Below are positions 44,507 through 54,993 of a DNA stretch of 64,000 nucleotides, one piece after another. The stretch is from Lolium rigidum (taxonomy: Eukaryota; Streptophyta; Magnoliopsida; Poales; Poaceae), in assembly GCF_022539505.1 (NCBI RefSeq), contig NC_061510.1, positions 395,542,249-395,606,248 of the forward strand, written 5' to 3'. Both the position numbers and the translations under genes were made by a program. Position 1 is the first letter of the stretch, and each line of letters starts with the position of its first letter. Below the pieces are notes generated by a model. It made no database searches. It saw only the letters and a list, made by a program, of their open reading frames with translations, and was not told where the DNA came from.

Positions 44507-45356
44507 GTGCTCTGCTCTGCCTAGCGGTGAGCTGAGTGAGTAACGGTTTGATTGATCGGCGATCAGATCAATAACTAATTGCAATTGTTGGGTGATTAGG
44601 TTAATCGTGGATTAATGGCGGCGACGTTGACTTGCAGGTTACCTGTACTGGCGAGGAAGCTGTGGCACACTGGCAGGCGATGGCGAGGGAGTGTGACGCG
44701 TGCTCTGATGCTCATCTGAACAGCCGGGCGGGCCAGCAGATGCATTGCATTTGTAACTCACGTTGCAACTCCCGACTAGTATAAATGATGAAGAAATCAA
44801 ATAGTTTAACTTTTTTAAAATTTCCATCTCACTCGCAATTTGAAAATTTCAGTTGCATCCAACTTACAACTGAAAAATGACAGAATCACGATGGTGTAGA
44901 AGTCGATTAAGAAGTAAGTTAGTTCTACCTAAGAACAAGCAGAACCGTTAAATAAAGTGACAACATTTCCCCATTTTGTGAACATTTCTTACTATTTGAA
45001 TATATTTTCCTGGGCCGCAATTTAGTTGTAACTGAAAAATCTAAGATATAAACATTTTTTAATTGCAACCTACTTGTAATTAGAACTTTATTTTCTATAA
45101 TTTGTGAACCATTTTTCTCAGGTGCACCGATTTATAACTGGAAAACCCACTTACTACTCACCGACTAGGACCAATCACGAGGTGAATCTAAATGTTAAGA
45201 ACTTGAGTGAGCTCTGACTTAATTACTTATATGCAGAGTAGCTAGTTCCATAAGTTCTTAACTAGGAGTATCAGTCGATTGAAAATTATCAAAACTATTT
45301 CGTCATGTCCCTCACATTTTTCGATGATGGTTGAATACTCTCTTTGTTTACTAATC
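44507..45356. other. Upstream region of the transporter gene; no other gene
   Basis: AT-rich beyond about 44780. Several GTTGCAACT/AACTTACAACTG-like words recall the minisatellite at 23.5-24.3 kb but do not form an array. Confidence 0.5.
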
Positions 45357-45358
45357 TA

Positions 45359-45578
45359 CTCCCTCCATACCCGTTTACAGGGCAATTACGTATTTCGAGA
45401 AAAAACTTTGACTACTAATTTGGTTAATAAAATAGAAGATATATATCATAAAAATTATACTATTGGAAATTTATTTTGAATATGAATTCAATGGTATAAT
45501 TTGTCTGCTATATATCTTATATTTTGTTGACCAAATTTGTAGTCAAACTTCTTTCTCGAAATACGTAATTGGAGGGAG
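45359..45578. mobile_element. Stowaway-type MITE (220 bp)
   Basis: Starts CTCCCTCCATACCC and ends GGAGGGAG, with TA on both sides (45357-45358, 45579-45580). The ends fold together through ACGTATTTCGAGAAA / TTTCTCGAAATACGT. The left arm holds about 16 extra bases (ACCCGTTTACAGGGC-like). The Tc1/mariner Stowaway type is clear from ends and TA duplication. Confidence 0.88.
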
Positions 45579-45580
45579 TA

Positions 45581-47133
45581 AGATATTTTAGATTTTGTAG
45601 ATTTATCTATTTAGTATGTATCTAGTCTAATTTTAAGGTGTAGATTCACTTATTGTGATGTGCATCTAGCTCACTTTGAAATATCTCAAATGTCTTATAT
45701 TTATGATAGGAAGTAGTAGCTAGCTCCATAAGTTCACAATTTTTAAGTGTGGCTACCTTATATTGGTTGATTTGGCTTTGCGGAAATGATACTTTAGATT
45801 TGATTCTGGGGCCTCTTGGCTCTTGCGCAAGTGTTTAAGGTAATGCTACACCACAAATGGTTGGTTAACTAACTAAGATGGTCCAGCGAATTCCAGTGTG
45901 CCACGTGGGAATGGAATGATGAGATGTGCTCATGTGCACAGATCCTATCTCGACTAAACTAAAGTGACGATGTGTACTTGGATGTACTCCAGCTTGTTAA
46001 CTAAATATAATTGAGGAACATGACACAAACTGAGCAACGCCACAACCAGAATTGTTCATCATGATGTGAATTTAGCAACCACAATTGGCAGTGTCTTCTC
46101 TTAATCATGGGGTCAGAACACTGCCATGGCCGTCTCTGTCCCTGCTCCCTGAATCCTTGGAGCGCAAATAAGTGTGTCAATTAACTAAGCCCGTGAGAGT
46201 AACATCCTCACAGTGGTCGCATGCATGGAGTACACCGGCTGGCCGGCGAATAACTCCACGAGGTTCGTTACAACGGCTACTATATATAGGATCAACGACA
46301 AGTACAGAAGCTTTTGTATTTTACCGATGTGGTTTTTTTAACGAAAAAAATGTTGGCTAGCTAGTTTGGTCCACAGCGACCCGGACAGAATCTCGGTCGA
46401 TTGCGCAATACTAAATCCGTTAATTCAGATAGTGTGGTACAACATTGAATTGATTGTGTATCACTTGAGCTAAACTACTGTATGAAATCTCATTTGTATT
46501 TATCCGAGCTACGTTTCTGTGGCTGACTGGTACGAAAAATAATGTTTTTTTATATGGGTACGAAAAATGATGTTGGTATAGGTAAATAGGTGTCTACAAG
46601 AAATAATTATATGAGATCTGGTTCACAAATTCACTCATGTGGACCAACTACACCAATTGATGACAGATGTGTAGGAGAGAGAAAAAATACAGGATTTGAT
46701 CTTTTTTTTATATCTAAACTGTCACGCATGCCACAAGTCAATTGTTGAAGTTGGTTCAGATAAGAACTAGAGTGCGGCCACCTGCGGTTACGCGTCCCAT
46801 TACATCCTCCATTCTATTTCCGGTTCTACGGCCTATGAACCGTTACTGGAACCCCAACTTATCGTCTCTTTGAAAGAATCAGTACTTAGATTCGCAATAT
46901 TAGATTACATATCATACATTTTGCTTGTTCTTGATTGCTTGCATGAATTATATCGTAGTGGTCAGGTTGACTGTGCTTCCAGCCTCGTTGATAAGTGATA
47001 ACATCTAGGATATATATTTCGCAACCAATAAGGCGGATTGACTAGTGTCCAATTAATTGGTAGTGTTTATCACCAAAAATGGAGACAAGAGGTGCTATTA
47101 CGTAGGTACCCACAAGATGGAAAATTTCAAACG
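45581..47133. other. Intergenic; no gene seen
   Basis: AT-rich, with short chance frames only. A brief local repeat (GGTACGAAAAATNATG) occurs near 46530 and 46558. Confidence 0.6.
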
Positions 47134-47535
47134 GAGGCCGAGCTATACATAGCCCTTTATTTATTTAAACACTAAAAAATGATATTTTCAAATTTTAAAA
47201 AATCTGAATCAAAATTCTGGAGATAGCTAATTGTGTATACTATAGTGGTGTAAAATCTCAATACAAACTACTTTATATATATTCTAAGATACACAAAAAT
47301 GATAAATTCTGACAAATTTCATAGTGAATAGTACACATTTCAAGATTACTAATTTTGTCAAGTTTTGTCAGTTTCATGTAGCTTAGAATACAAATCAGTT
47401 CGCATTGAGATTTTACACCATTGTAGCATACATCATTAGCTACCTCTACGACTTTGTTTTAGATATTTTTGAAATTTTGAAATACGAATTTTCTGTCTTT
47501 GAAAATAAAGAGCTACATGTGTAGATTGGCCTCGA
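47134..47535. mobile_element. Fold-back MITE (~400 bp), superfamily uncertain
   Basis: GAGGCCGAGCTATACATAGC at the left and, inverted, GAGGCCAATCTACACATG at the right. Long imperfect inverted arms follow (GTGTAAAATCTCAAT versus ATTGAGATTTTACAC). No clean target duplication is visible. The ends recall Mutator-type MITEs of Triticeae, but I cannot confirm it. Confidence 0.6.
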
Positions 47536-49709
47536 GAACGCCACACTCCCCACAAGATTAGAAATCTTCATTTTATTTAAGTAGCATGTTGGTTTATATA
47601 ATAGGTCATAAATTGGCGTTAAAATTTAAGCATGCTGCACACAAATTATACTATGTTGTGTTCTAATTAAGTTATCTAATAAGTTGGTTATAAACAATCC
47701 CACTTTGATTGTAATACGAAACACACATGTGTTGCCAACCAATCGGTCAACCCAGAAACAACAAAAGGTGCATATTTTTCCAGAGAAACAAATTCTAAAA
47801 CATGAGCAATGCTAATGATGTCAAGATACTTGCGGACACATCATATCTATAGTTTTCTTAATATTTACATCCAAGATAAATAATCATATATTGTAGAAGT
47901 CTCAATTATCATATACAGTAGCAGACACACCTCTATTGATATCTACTAAGATATAAACATACTAAATTATTGTGATCACATAAATGCTCTATAAAAACTC
48001 CATGCTACATATTAATAAATTTGATTTGGAATTATTTTTTTTTCTATATCTTAGAGAGAATTTTGACAAAGGAATGCTAGCAATGTGACGTCTCAGATAA
48101 AGTTTCTAGGAAAAATAAACACATGTGTGATGTAAATACAACTTCATCAACTAGTGCAAGTGTATTCATGGAGATACACCGAAAATAGTAAAAAAATAAG
48201 TTTTTTTGTTAAAACGAGTTCATATGCACCCGTGAGCCAAATGAAATTCCGAAAAAAAAACACAAGGCATATCTTAGATATGGCAGAGAAAACCCTGAAT
48301 CTTACCATACTAGTTGCACTATCCTTATAGTTGCATGCCTCATGCATGCTAGTTTGCAAATCAGACAATTAGAGAACACAATTTTTTGTGGGCCTTTACC
48401 TTATTTTTTGATCAAATCCCTGCGCATGCAAGGTTTTCTCTTTCAATAGATACTGATTTAGAAAATAATCATATTGAACAATTCAAAAATATTTCTTGCA
48501 TTTTAGGCATACCACACGGTGACTCTAGAAACACTTTTATGTGGACGGCTGTATAACATAAAATATAATAATTAAGATCTTATGTTGAAAATAAATAATA
48601 AATAAGTACAAAATTTCAATATAAACAAGTGAAAATTGCAGATTTCGTCTTGGTCCCAATGATTGATATGATCGAGCCTGACCACAAGATGTGAGAAGGA
48701 CCAGCAAAATCCTAATGGGATGATGGGTTAAGCTTATAAAATAAGGCAGCATTTTCGGTTGTCACCTTGCACTAAGTTAGATTGAGCACTAATTATGTGA
48801 TGTGCCGATGAGATCCTATAGCTCACCACTTAAAGATGCTCTATGATGATTCACCTTAATACACGCATCGAAGGAAAGCCCTATCTAGAAAGGCAAGATC
48901 AATTTTTTTGAGGGTAAAGACAACTCAGATTATTTAATGAATGATGTACTCGGTATCAAATGTGAGGGAAAATGTATTAAAATTAATCCAAAACCTTCAT
49001 AAACATGGTTGCACAACATGACATTACATATGATGACATTGATTCTTGTTTGGAGAAGATCCGAGATAGTCTTTTAACTCGGAGAAGATGCTATAATTAG
49101 TGCATACTAGTAAATAGTTTTCACAACACATACTCAAGTAGTCATGCTAGAACTGTCACTTTAAGCGCACCTGAAGCCCGAAGCTGTAGGCAATGAATTC
49201 AAGTCTTTCCTACACTCGTTGGAAGACGGGAAGACAACCTTAGAGTGATATGGAGGACCGATAGTCCAACTAAACCATTTTAATATTTTCTTGATTCAGT
49301 AAGACACGATATCAATAGAGCGTAAATTTATTTCCACATATCTGATACATACATGTACTCATCAATGTTCACTTATTAAATGTGTGATCACAGTGTTTCA
49401 AAATGTTTTCCATACATTTCGTATGCTTGATCTTTGATCGGGCGATGACGGTGTTTGTGCACGGTTGGAGGCGTCGTTTTTGGATAGTCTAAATTTCAGG
49501 TATTATCTTGATGGTGGATGTATTGTTGCTGCCCACTAAAAATAGTCTAATGCTTAGTGGAGTACTCCCCACTATGAGTAGTCTAATGAGACTTCGTGCA
49601 TAGCACGTACCAGCAAGGCATGATTTCAGACCTCAGCAGAAGATGTTGTGCGTAGAACCTGCTGAATCAGATCATCACACACAAGCAACTACACACTAGA
49701 GTAGTATGT
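47536..49709. other. Intergenic, AT-rich; no gene seen
   Basis: No supported frame. Minus frames at 48147-48368 and 48537-48752 have no similarity and lie in AT-rich DNA. Confidence 0.6.
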
Positions 49710-50269
49710 ATTCACTACTGGAGACAGGGTACTCTTTCCCGGTCCATAACAGGCTCTAGTCCCGGTTGGCCAACCGAAAGACGAGGCCGGTTACCAGCCG
49801 GAACAAATGGCCTTTCATGTGGCCGCGATACAGGGTTTGGTCTGAAGGATATTTAGTTTCGGCTTGTAAGCCCAACCGGGACTAACTATTATTTTCAATA
49901 ATTATGTTTTTTATTTTTCTATTTTTTTCTTTTTTTCTAATTGTTTTTGTTACTCTCTCACTTGGACCATTTTTAACACTAATTACACTTAGTCTGTAGT
50001 CAAATTGTAGACTTGGTCATCACATCTCGGTCGGTCACCCATCCTCACACTACTCCACCCTCAGCACACTTAACTGCTCGGTTCTTTCCTGTTGTGCTCC
50101 CGCGAATGTGATTGTACCTTGTTGTAAATACTACCATATCAATCCTACAACTCTTATACCATTGTGTCACATTTCTGCATTTTTTGAAATCAAAAGAAAT
50201 TATGTAAGTAAACAGTAATGAATAAGATAATAATATTGAATTCCATTGAAAATAAAATCAGTAATAAAA

Positions 50270-50690
50270 TCATTTTTATTAGAAAATAATATATGCATTA
50301 TTATATAATATGGCCAAATAATTACTATCTTTAAATCTGTAAACCGAATTGGACAAATAATATATGCATTATTACTAGGAAAATGTGAGGAATTTGAATA
50401 TGAAATAATTATGTTTTTATTATTATCAAATAATATGTGCATTATTCATATAATATGTCCAAATAATTACCATCTTTAAATCCATAAACCGTAATTGGAC
50501 AAATAATGTATGCATTATTATTAGAAAAATATGAGGAATTTGAATATGAAATAATTATGTGAGGAATCTGTAAACCACAATAAGCATATAATATGGCCAA
50601 ATAATGTGGGGAATTTGGATACGACATAATTAATATGTGAGGAATCTGTAAACCGCAATTAGAAAAATATGAGAAATTTGAATAACAATA
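50270..50690. repeat. AT-rich tandem repeat within the CACTA element
   Basis: A unit of about 145 bp (ATATGGCCAAATAATTAC ... GAGGAATTTGAATATGAAATAATTATG) is present about twice in full (near 50280 and 50430), followed by degenerate partial copies to 50690. Confidence 0.7.
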
Positions 50691-50869
50691 GAAATATTTG
50701 ATATATTGAGACAATTCATAGTTCATACAAATATAGAAGACACACCACACACCACACAGCACACCACCATCTACTCATCATCTTTAAATATTGAGACGAT
50801 CAACATGGCTATTGTAGCCAACTAGCCTCCAATACCTCCTAGCCATCAACATGGCTATTGAGACGATCA

Positions 50870-51154
50870 ACATGGATATGAGGATAGCCGCGCCGCGGAA
50901 TTTGTTGGTCTTTTCCTGCAAGAACTTCTTGAGAACTTGTGGCACTTCATCAGCCCAGCAAATCTAGAAGACCAAATTCTCGGTCGCCACTGAGAGCGTT
51001 GATTACCCTCGCGAGGGTTGGTGAACTCGCAGTCCAAGCCGACACACTTGATTGGTGCGGCGTCGAGAAAGTCCCTCTTGATGGCGCGGATCCACTTCTC
51101 CACCCTTGATGCACGGAGAGTGTCTGTGATCTTGAAAGACATCCCTTCGGCCAT
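50870..51154 (-). pseudogene. Captured 5' fragment of a DEDD 3'-5' exonuclease gene
   Basis: From 51154 the minus frame reads MAEGMSFKITDT...VEKWIRAIKRDFLDAAPIKCVGLDCEFTNPREG. GLDCEFT carries the Exo I D-x-E motif of WRN/RNase D-type exonucleases, which degrade or trim nucleic acids 3'-to-5'. After GNQR a small deletion shifts the frame. The continuation LSVATENLVF-stop-ICWADEVPQVLKKFLQEK is readable in another phase, with a TAG replacing Gln. Exo II and Exo III motifs are absent. In full-length grass homologues the domain is ~200 residues, so about half is present. It lies inside the CACTA element, so it was captured (transduplicated) rather than being a resident gene. Confidence 0.78.
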
Positions 51155-51643
51155 GAGGTAGTATATCGAAGATCGAGGAGCCAGGGCACACGTGAGGTGT
51201 TCCATTGGAGCTAGAACGTCGACAAGGAGAGAGCTTTTTGAGAGTGAGGATGACGGGAATGTGAAGAAATGTGTGGCAATGGTGGAGGAGATGTGAAGCA
51301 TATAAAGGTGAGGAAGATGAAGATGAACAGGCCAGCCACGGGGTGATCAATTCCCTGGCTGGCCGCCGACGCCAGCGACCCAAATTCCCGTGGCCGCGGG
51401 CGCGTGACGATCTAACTCCGCGTCAGTAATGGCGACGATGATCGGCTTCCGCGGGAACGAACCGTTTAACTTCATGTTCCAGCTCGTGTCACCAGCCGGG
51501 ACTAAAGACGGTGCCCGGGAAAATGATTTCTAACAAACCGGAACCAATTGATGCCGTACACTTGAGCAGATTCGGGATGACGTGGCTAGGTCTTTAATCC
51601 CGGTTCAGAACATGGCCGGGAATAAAGAAACCCAATGAAGGGC
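51155..51643 (-). other. Possible captured 5' region of the exonuclease gene, and CACTA right subterminal part
   Basis: Upstream of the fragment (minus sense) are CT-rich leader-like sequence (about 51200-51330) and then GC-rich sequence, followed by CACTA subterminal CCGGGACT repeats. No extra coding region is recognised. Confidence 0.5.
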
Positions 51644-51658
51644 TTATTTTCTACTAGT
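51644..51658. repeat. Target duplication of the nested retroposon, left
   Basis: TTATTTTCTACTAGT, repeated exactly at 53224-53238. The right copy is also the CACTA terminus, proving that the retroposon landed next to the transposon's end. Confidence 0.9.
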
Positions 51659-53223
51659 TTTTTTTTTGAATGTTAGCAGGAGAACTGCTAAATTCATTGA
51701 ATAGGTAGAAATTGGTCTAGTTTATGAGGGAAACCGGACCCGAAAACCATACAGATGAACACCTTACAGCTTACAACGCAACACCACAACACACGAAACA
51801 ACCACCCGTCTTGTCTAACCCAGCCAAGAGGCGAGAGGTCGGAACACGGAGCCACGGACCGCTTCACAACCGAAGCAAGACAACTCGCAAACACAACTCA
51901 CGCTCGGAGATGGCACGTGCCAACGTACGATCCACCCTTGAATGCCAAGAAGATAGTGGCGGTGTGGACTGCAGGGCCCGACCAGACCCGAGGAGAGCGC
52001 TGTTGAAAAGATGCCGCTTCAGTGTACATCGCGCCCTAGAGGCCCACGCTCCAGTAGTTGCCAACCTTGGCTACTCCAGTGACTGTCTTGGGACTCCTCG
52101 TGCAACCCGGACAATGCCTCCAAGGAGGGAACAACACAGAAGCGCCGCCAATGCCTGAACCAGCGAGCTGGGTCTGGGGTTTCCCCCGTCGCACAGGAGG
52201 AGGCATGGAGAAAGAGGCATAGACAACGCTTTCAAGAAGGTGACGGCGCCCACAGGCGTCGCCGTCGTCCGCAACCGCATAGGGATTTCTCCCAGCACAC
52301 ACAACAGCCCCGCTGTCCACAAAGAGCAGGCCATCCTGGACCAAAGGCTGGACACACCACCGATGAGAGGCCGGCAAAAACGCCGGTGAGGGGGCGATGA
52401 CCACCTCGGGCCTCATCCATGCCAGCCCAACCACGCTGCAGCTCCGTCATCCCGTCCCCGTGTTGGCGGAAGGATGCACGCCCATCGGCGGCGCCATTCA
52501 TCTCCCGTCAACCGCCACCACCTCAACCTAGCCTCGAAGGCTGCAGGCAATCCGGCTGGACCCGCCTCCGACCACCACTTTCGGGCCGACGGTGCCATTC
52601 ATCTCCGGCACACACTCGGAGGATGCAACACGGCCAGCACTTCTCACGTCAGCCCAGCTTCCACCATCCAGGCACAGCCAGTGCAGCCCCAGCGGACAAC
52701 CTCCTTCCTCCGCACGTAGACGGCCAAATCAGCGCGGAGCCGCACGGCACGCCGACCCGCCTCACCCCGCACGGCTCGGGCAGCGGCAGATCACCCACCT
52801 TGCGCCTTCCGAGCGGCCTCGGAGCCACCGCGAGCACCCCGCGCGGCGGCCCATGAGGCCCGGATCGGGCCGGGGGCAGGCCACGGCCGCCGCGCCGCCG
52901 CCACGAGTCCGGCCGTCGCCGCGTCGAAGGCTCCTCCGTCGCCGCACGCCGCACACCAGGCCAAGCCTCCCCGGCTGCTGCGCCATCTCGCCGGCCTCCG
53001 GCCCCCAACGCGGCGGCCCTCCTCCCTAGCCACGCGCGCGAGAGCCGAGAGGCATAAAACCCCGCCGCCCCCTTCACAGGCGCCGCCCGGCTTTGTCGAG
53101 GGGCACCTCGGGGAGCGACGAGGGGAGGGAGCCAGGGAGGGGGCGGGGTGGCGGCGGGGATTTGGGTTTGGGCTCCCCGGTCGCCCGGAGGAGGCGACGC
53201 GAAGAGCTAGAGGAGCGCTGTTA
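51659..53223 (-). mobile_element. Poly(A) retroposon, LINE-derived and non-autonomous (1.57 kb)
   Basis: A run of T at 51659-51667 is the poly(A) tail on the minus strand, preceded by TTTAGCAGTTCTCCTGCTAAC, a short 3' hairpin-like end familiar from grass LINEs. It is flanked by a 15-bp duplication. The rest is GC-rich with overlapping open frames but no ORF1 knuckles, endonuclease or RT. It is either an internally deleted LINE or a LINE-mobilised non-coding unit. Confidence 0.75.
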
Positions 53224-53238
53224 TTATTTTCTACTAGT
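53224..53238. repeat. Target duplication of the nested retroposon, right
   Basis: TTATTTTCTACTAGT (see the left copy). Confidence 0.9.
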
Positions 53239-53242
53239 GATT

Positions 53243-54993
53243 GCAAATGGTTACACACTACACACACTGACCCTGCACGTGCAGGTGCACGTGTGGCTCG
53301 TGGGGTAACCAAGCCAGGTTCCCTCTACATATCCAACGTCAAGTGCCTGCATGCGTTGGAAACTTATATCAACATGAGTAGTAAACAATTGTACGTGCCA
53401 ACTCTGTATGTTAATTAACCTAGGGATGCTGTCAATCTGTCATGGATGCTAATCCAAGCGGCTAAACAAACTCTGTATCTTAATTAACAATCTATAGCAT
53501 CAGTGCCAAGTAGAGTCATTCGTTTGGTTTGCTCGAAAGACGACCCGGCCAGCTCCTTGTTCGATCCATGCACGCACGAACATGGTAGCACGTGCACTTC
53601 CCTTCCGAATCTCCACGCATGTTTCGTTCATGACCTGCTGGCACGAAAACAGTAGCTTGATTTATTGCCAAGTTGCCATTGTCCCCATCGAAAAAATACT
53701 GTAGCTATTGTTTGCACATTTGCCACCCCTGTCGCCTTGACTCTTGAGTCCACGTGGAGGGAACTCACAACTTTGTGTGTATGACTAGCATCGTGTGCAT
53801 GTCAATGCCATGAGAGATCCTTTGACAGGGAATGAGTGATCTTTGAGTGCAAGTCATAAGTTCGCATACAAGTTGGGGGAAAGGGATGCTTGTGGACTTG
53901 TGGCCTAGGATCTAAATTTTACATACATATCCACTCGTTCTCCTCTTATTTTCCAGCATAAATTATATTTATTCAGATTCCACGTTTGTGAAGCGATATA
54001 CTAATCATGGTCAAAACCGTTTTCAGTTGGTAGCGGACCAAATTGAAATGAATATTATACACCTTTTGACCAAACTATTTTGTTACTTCAAGTTGAGGGG
54101 CCAACTTAAACTTTGGAACCATTTCTAGGGCCCAAAAGTGGATACTTTCCATTTGAAAGGATTGTTTTTCTAACATATCGTATCTAATTAAATTTAACCT
54201 GATGACATAAATGGTTGACCTAAGTAGACCCAAATAATTAAATCCCTTTAAAACAAAGTAACACGGAAATATTAGATTAATTAGAAGTACATTCTCAAGT
54301 AGACAAAGATTTGTAGCTTCATTTCTCTTATTTTATCAACCTCGTGGAAATTCTTAATTGCAAACACACTAGTGGTAAATAGTAATTCGAGTGACTCCGT
54401 CGGTAAAAGATTTTTTTTTTGCCGATTACAAGGTTGTGATTGACACGTGGAAGATTACCCCCTTTCTTTTTAAGATCATGGCATTTCTATAAGGAAAATG
54501 AAAAAAAAAAGTAAAAATAAAAATAAAAATAATGGATACGCCATAAAAAATAATTGAAACTATAAATTATAAACATGTAGGATTTTAATACTCCGTAATT
54601 CTTCAAAAAATATGCATTTAGTTCTTGAAAAAAATTCAATCATAATAATATTTTTAGCATGTCGGCTAGAACGTTCATAAAATTCGAGTTTTCGCATAAT
54701 TTTTACATGAACTTTCATGTTTTCCATTGATTGTTTTATATTGAAAATTCATGTTTTCCCCTTTTCCTGGCCCTTTGCGGTTGTACTGTGATTTCAAAAG
54801 AAATCGTGCTGATTGGGACGCCACGTGTGTCAAATACCTTCTAGTCGCCAAGGGACCACTAGCTTGTATTGTGGGATACACCAAATTTGAGCATTTTGCA
54901 ATTGCCGATGGGTCAAAATTGGCCGTCCCGATCAGAAAAGGATAGCTAGTAGTATGTGAGATATAATTGCTCGGAGCTGCTTTTAGGGGGAGA
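53243..54993. other. Intergenic; no gene seen
   Basis: AT-rich from about 53900, with only chance frames. GTAAAAATAAAAATAAAAAT at 54511 is a small A-rich simple repeat. Confidence 0.6.

Larger units (their letters stand above)
49713..53239. mobile_element. CACTA transposon carrying a captured exonuclease fragment and a nested retroposon
   Basis: The left end is CACTACTGGAGACAGGG at 49713. The right end is ...TTTTCTACTAGTG at 53231-53239, which inverted is CACTAGTAGAAAA. ATT flanks both sides (49710-49712, 53240-53242), the 3-bp duplication of CACTA elements. Subterminal AGTCCCGGTTGG / CCGGGACTAA motifs occur near both ends (about 49762 and 51496). Removing the nested retroposon (51659-53223 plus one duplication copy) leaves an element of about 1.95 kb. 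No transposase; non-autonomous. Confidence 0.85.

Noticed and set aside
42791..44524. Plus-strand frames opposite the transporter gene (188 and 309 codons)
   Set aside because: Antisense shadows in high-GC coding DNA, Glu/Gly/Arg-rich without motif; the minus frame has clear homology and a promoter.
44387..44584. Upstream in-frame ATG of the transporter (66 extra residues)
   Set aside because: It lies upstream of the TATA box, and the extension is not hydrophobic or conserved-looking.
52036..53312. Long minus frames (132-173 codons) in the nested retroposon
   Set aside because: Low-complexity Arg/Gly/Ala-rich, overlapping in several phases; no LINE ORF motifs.
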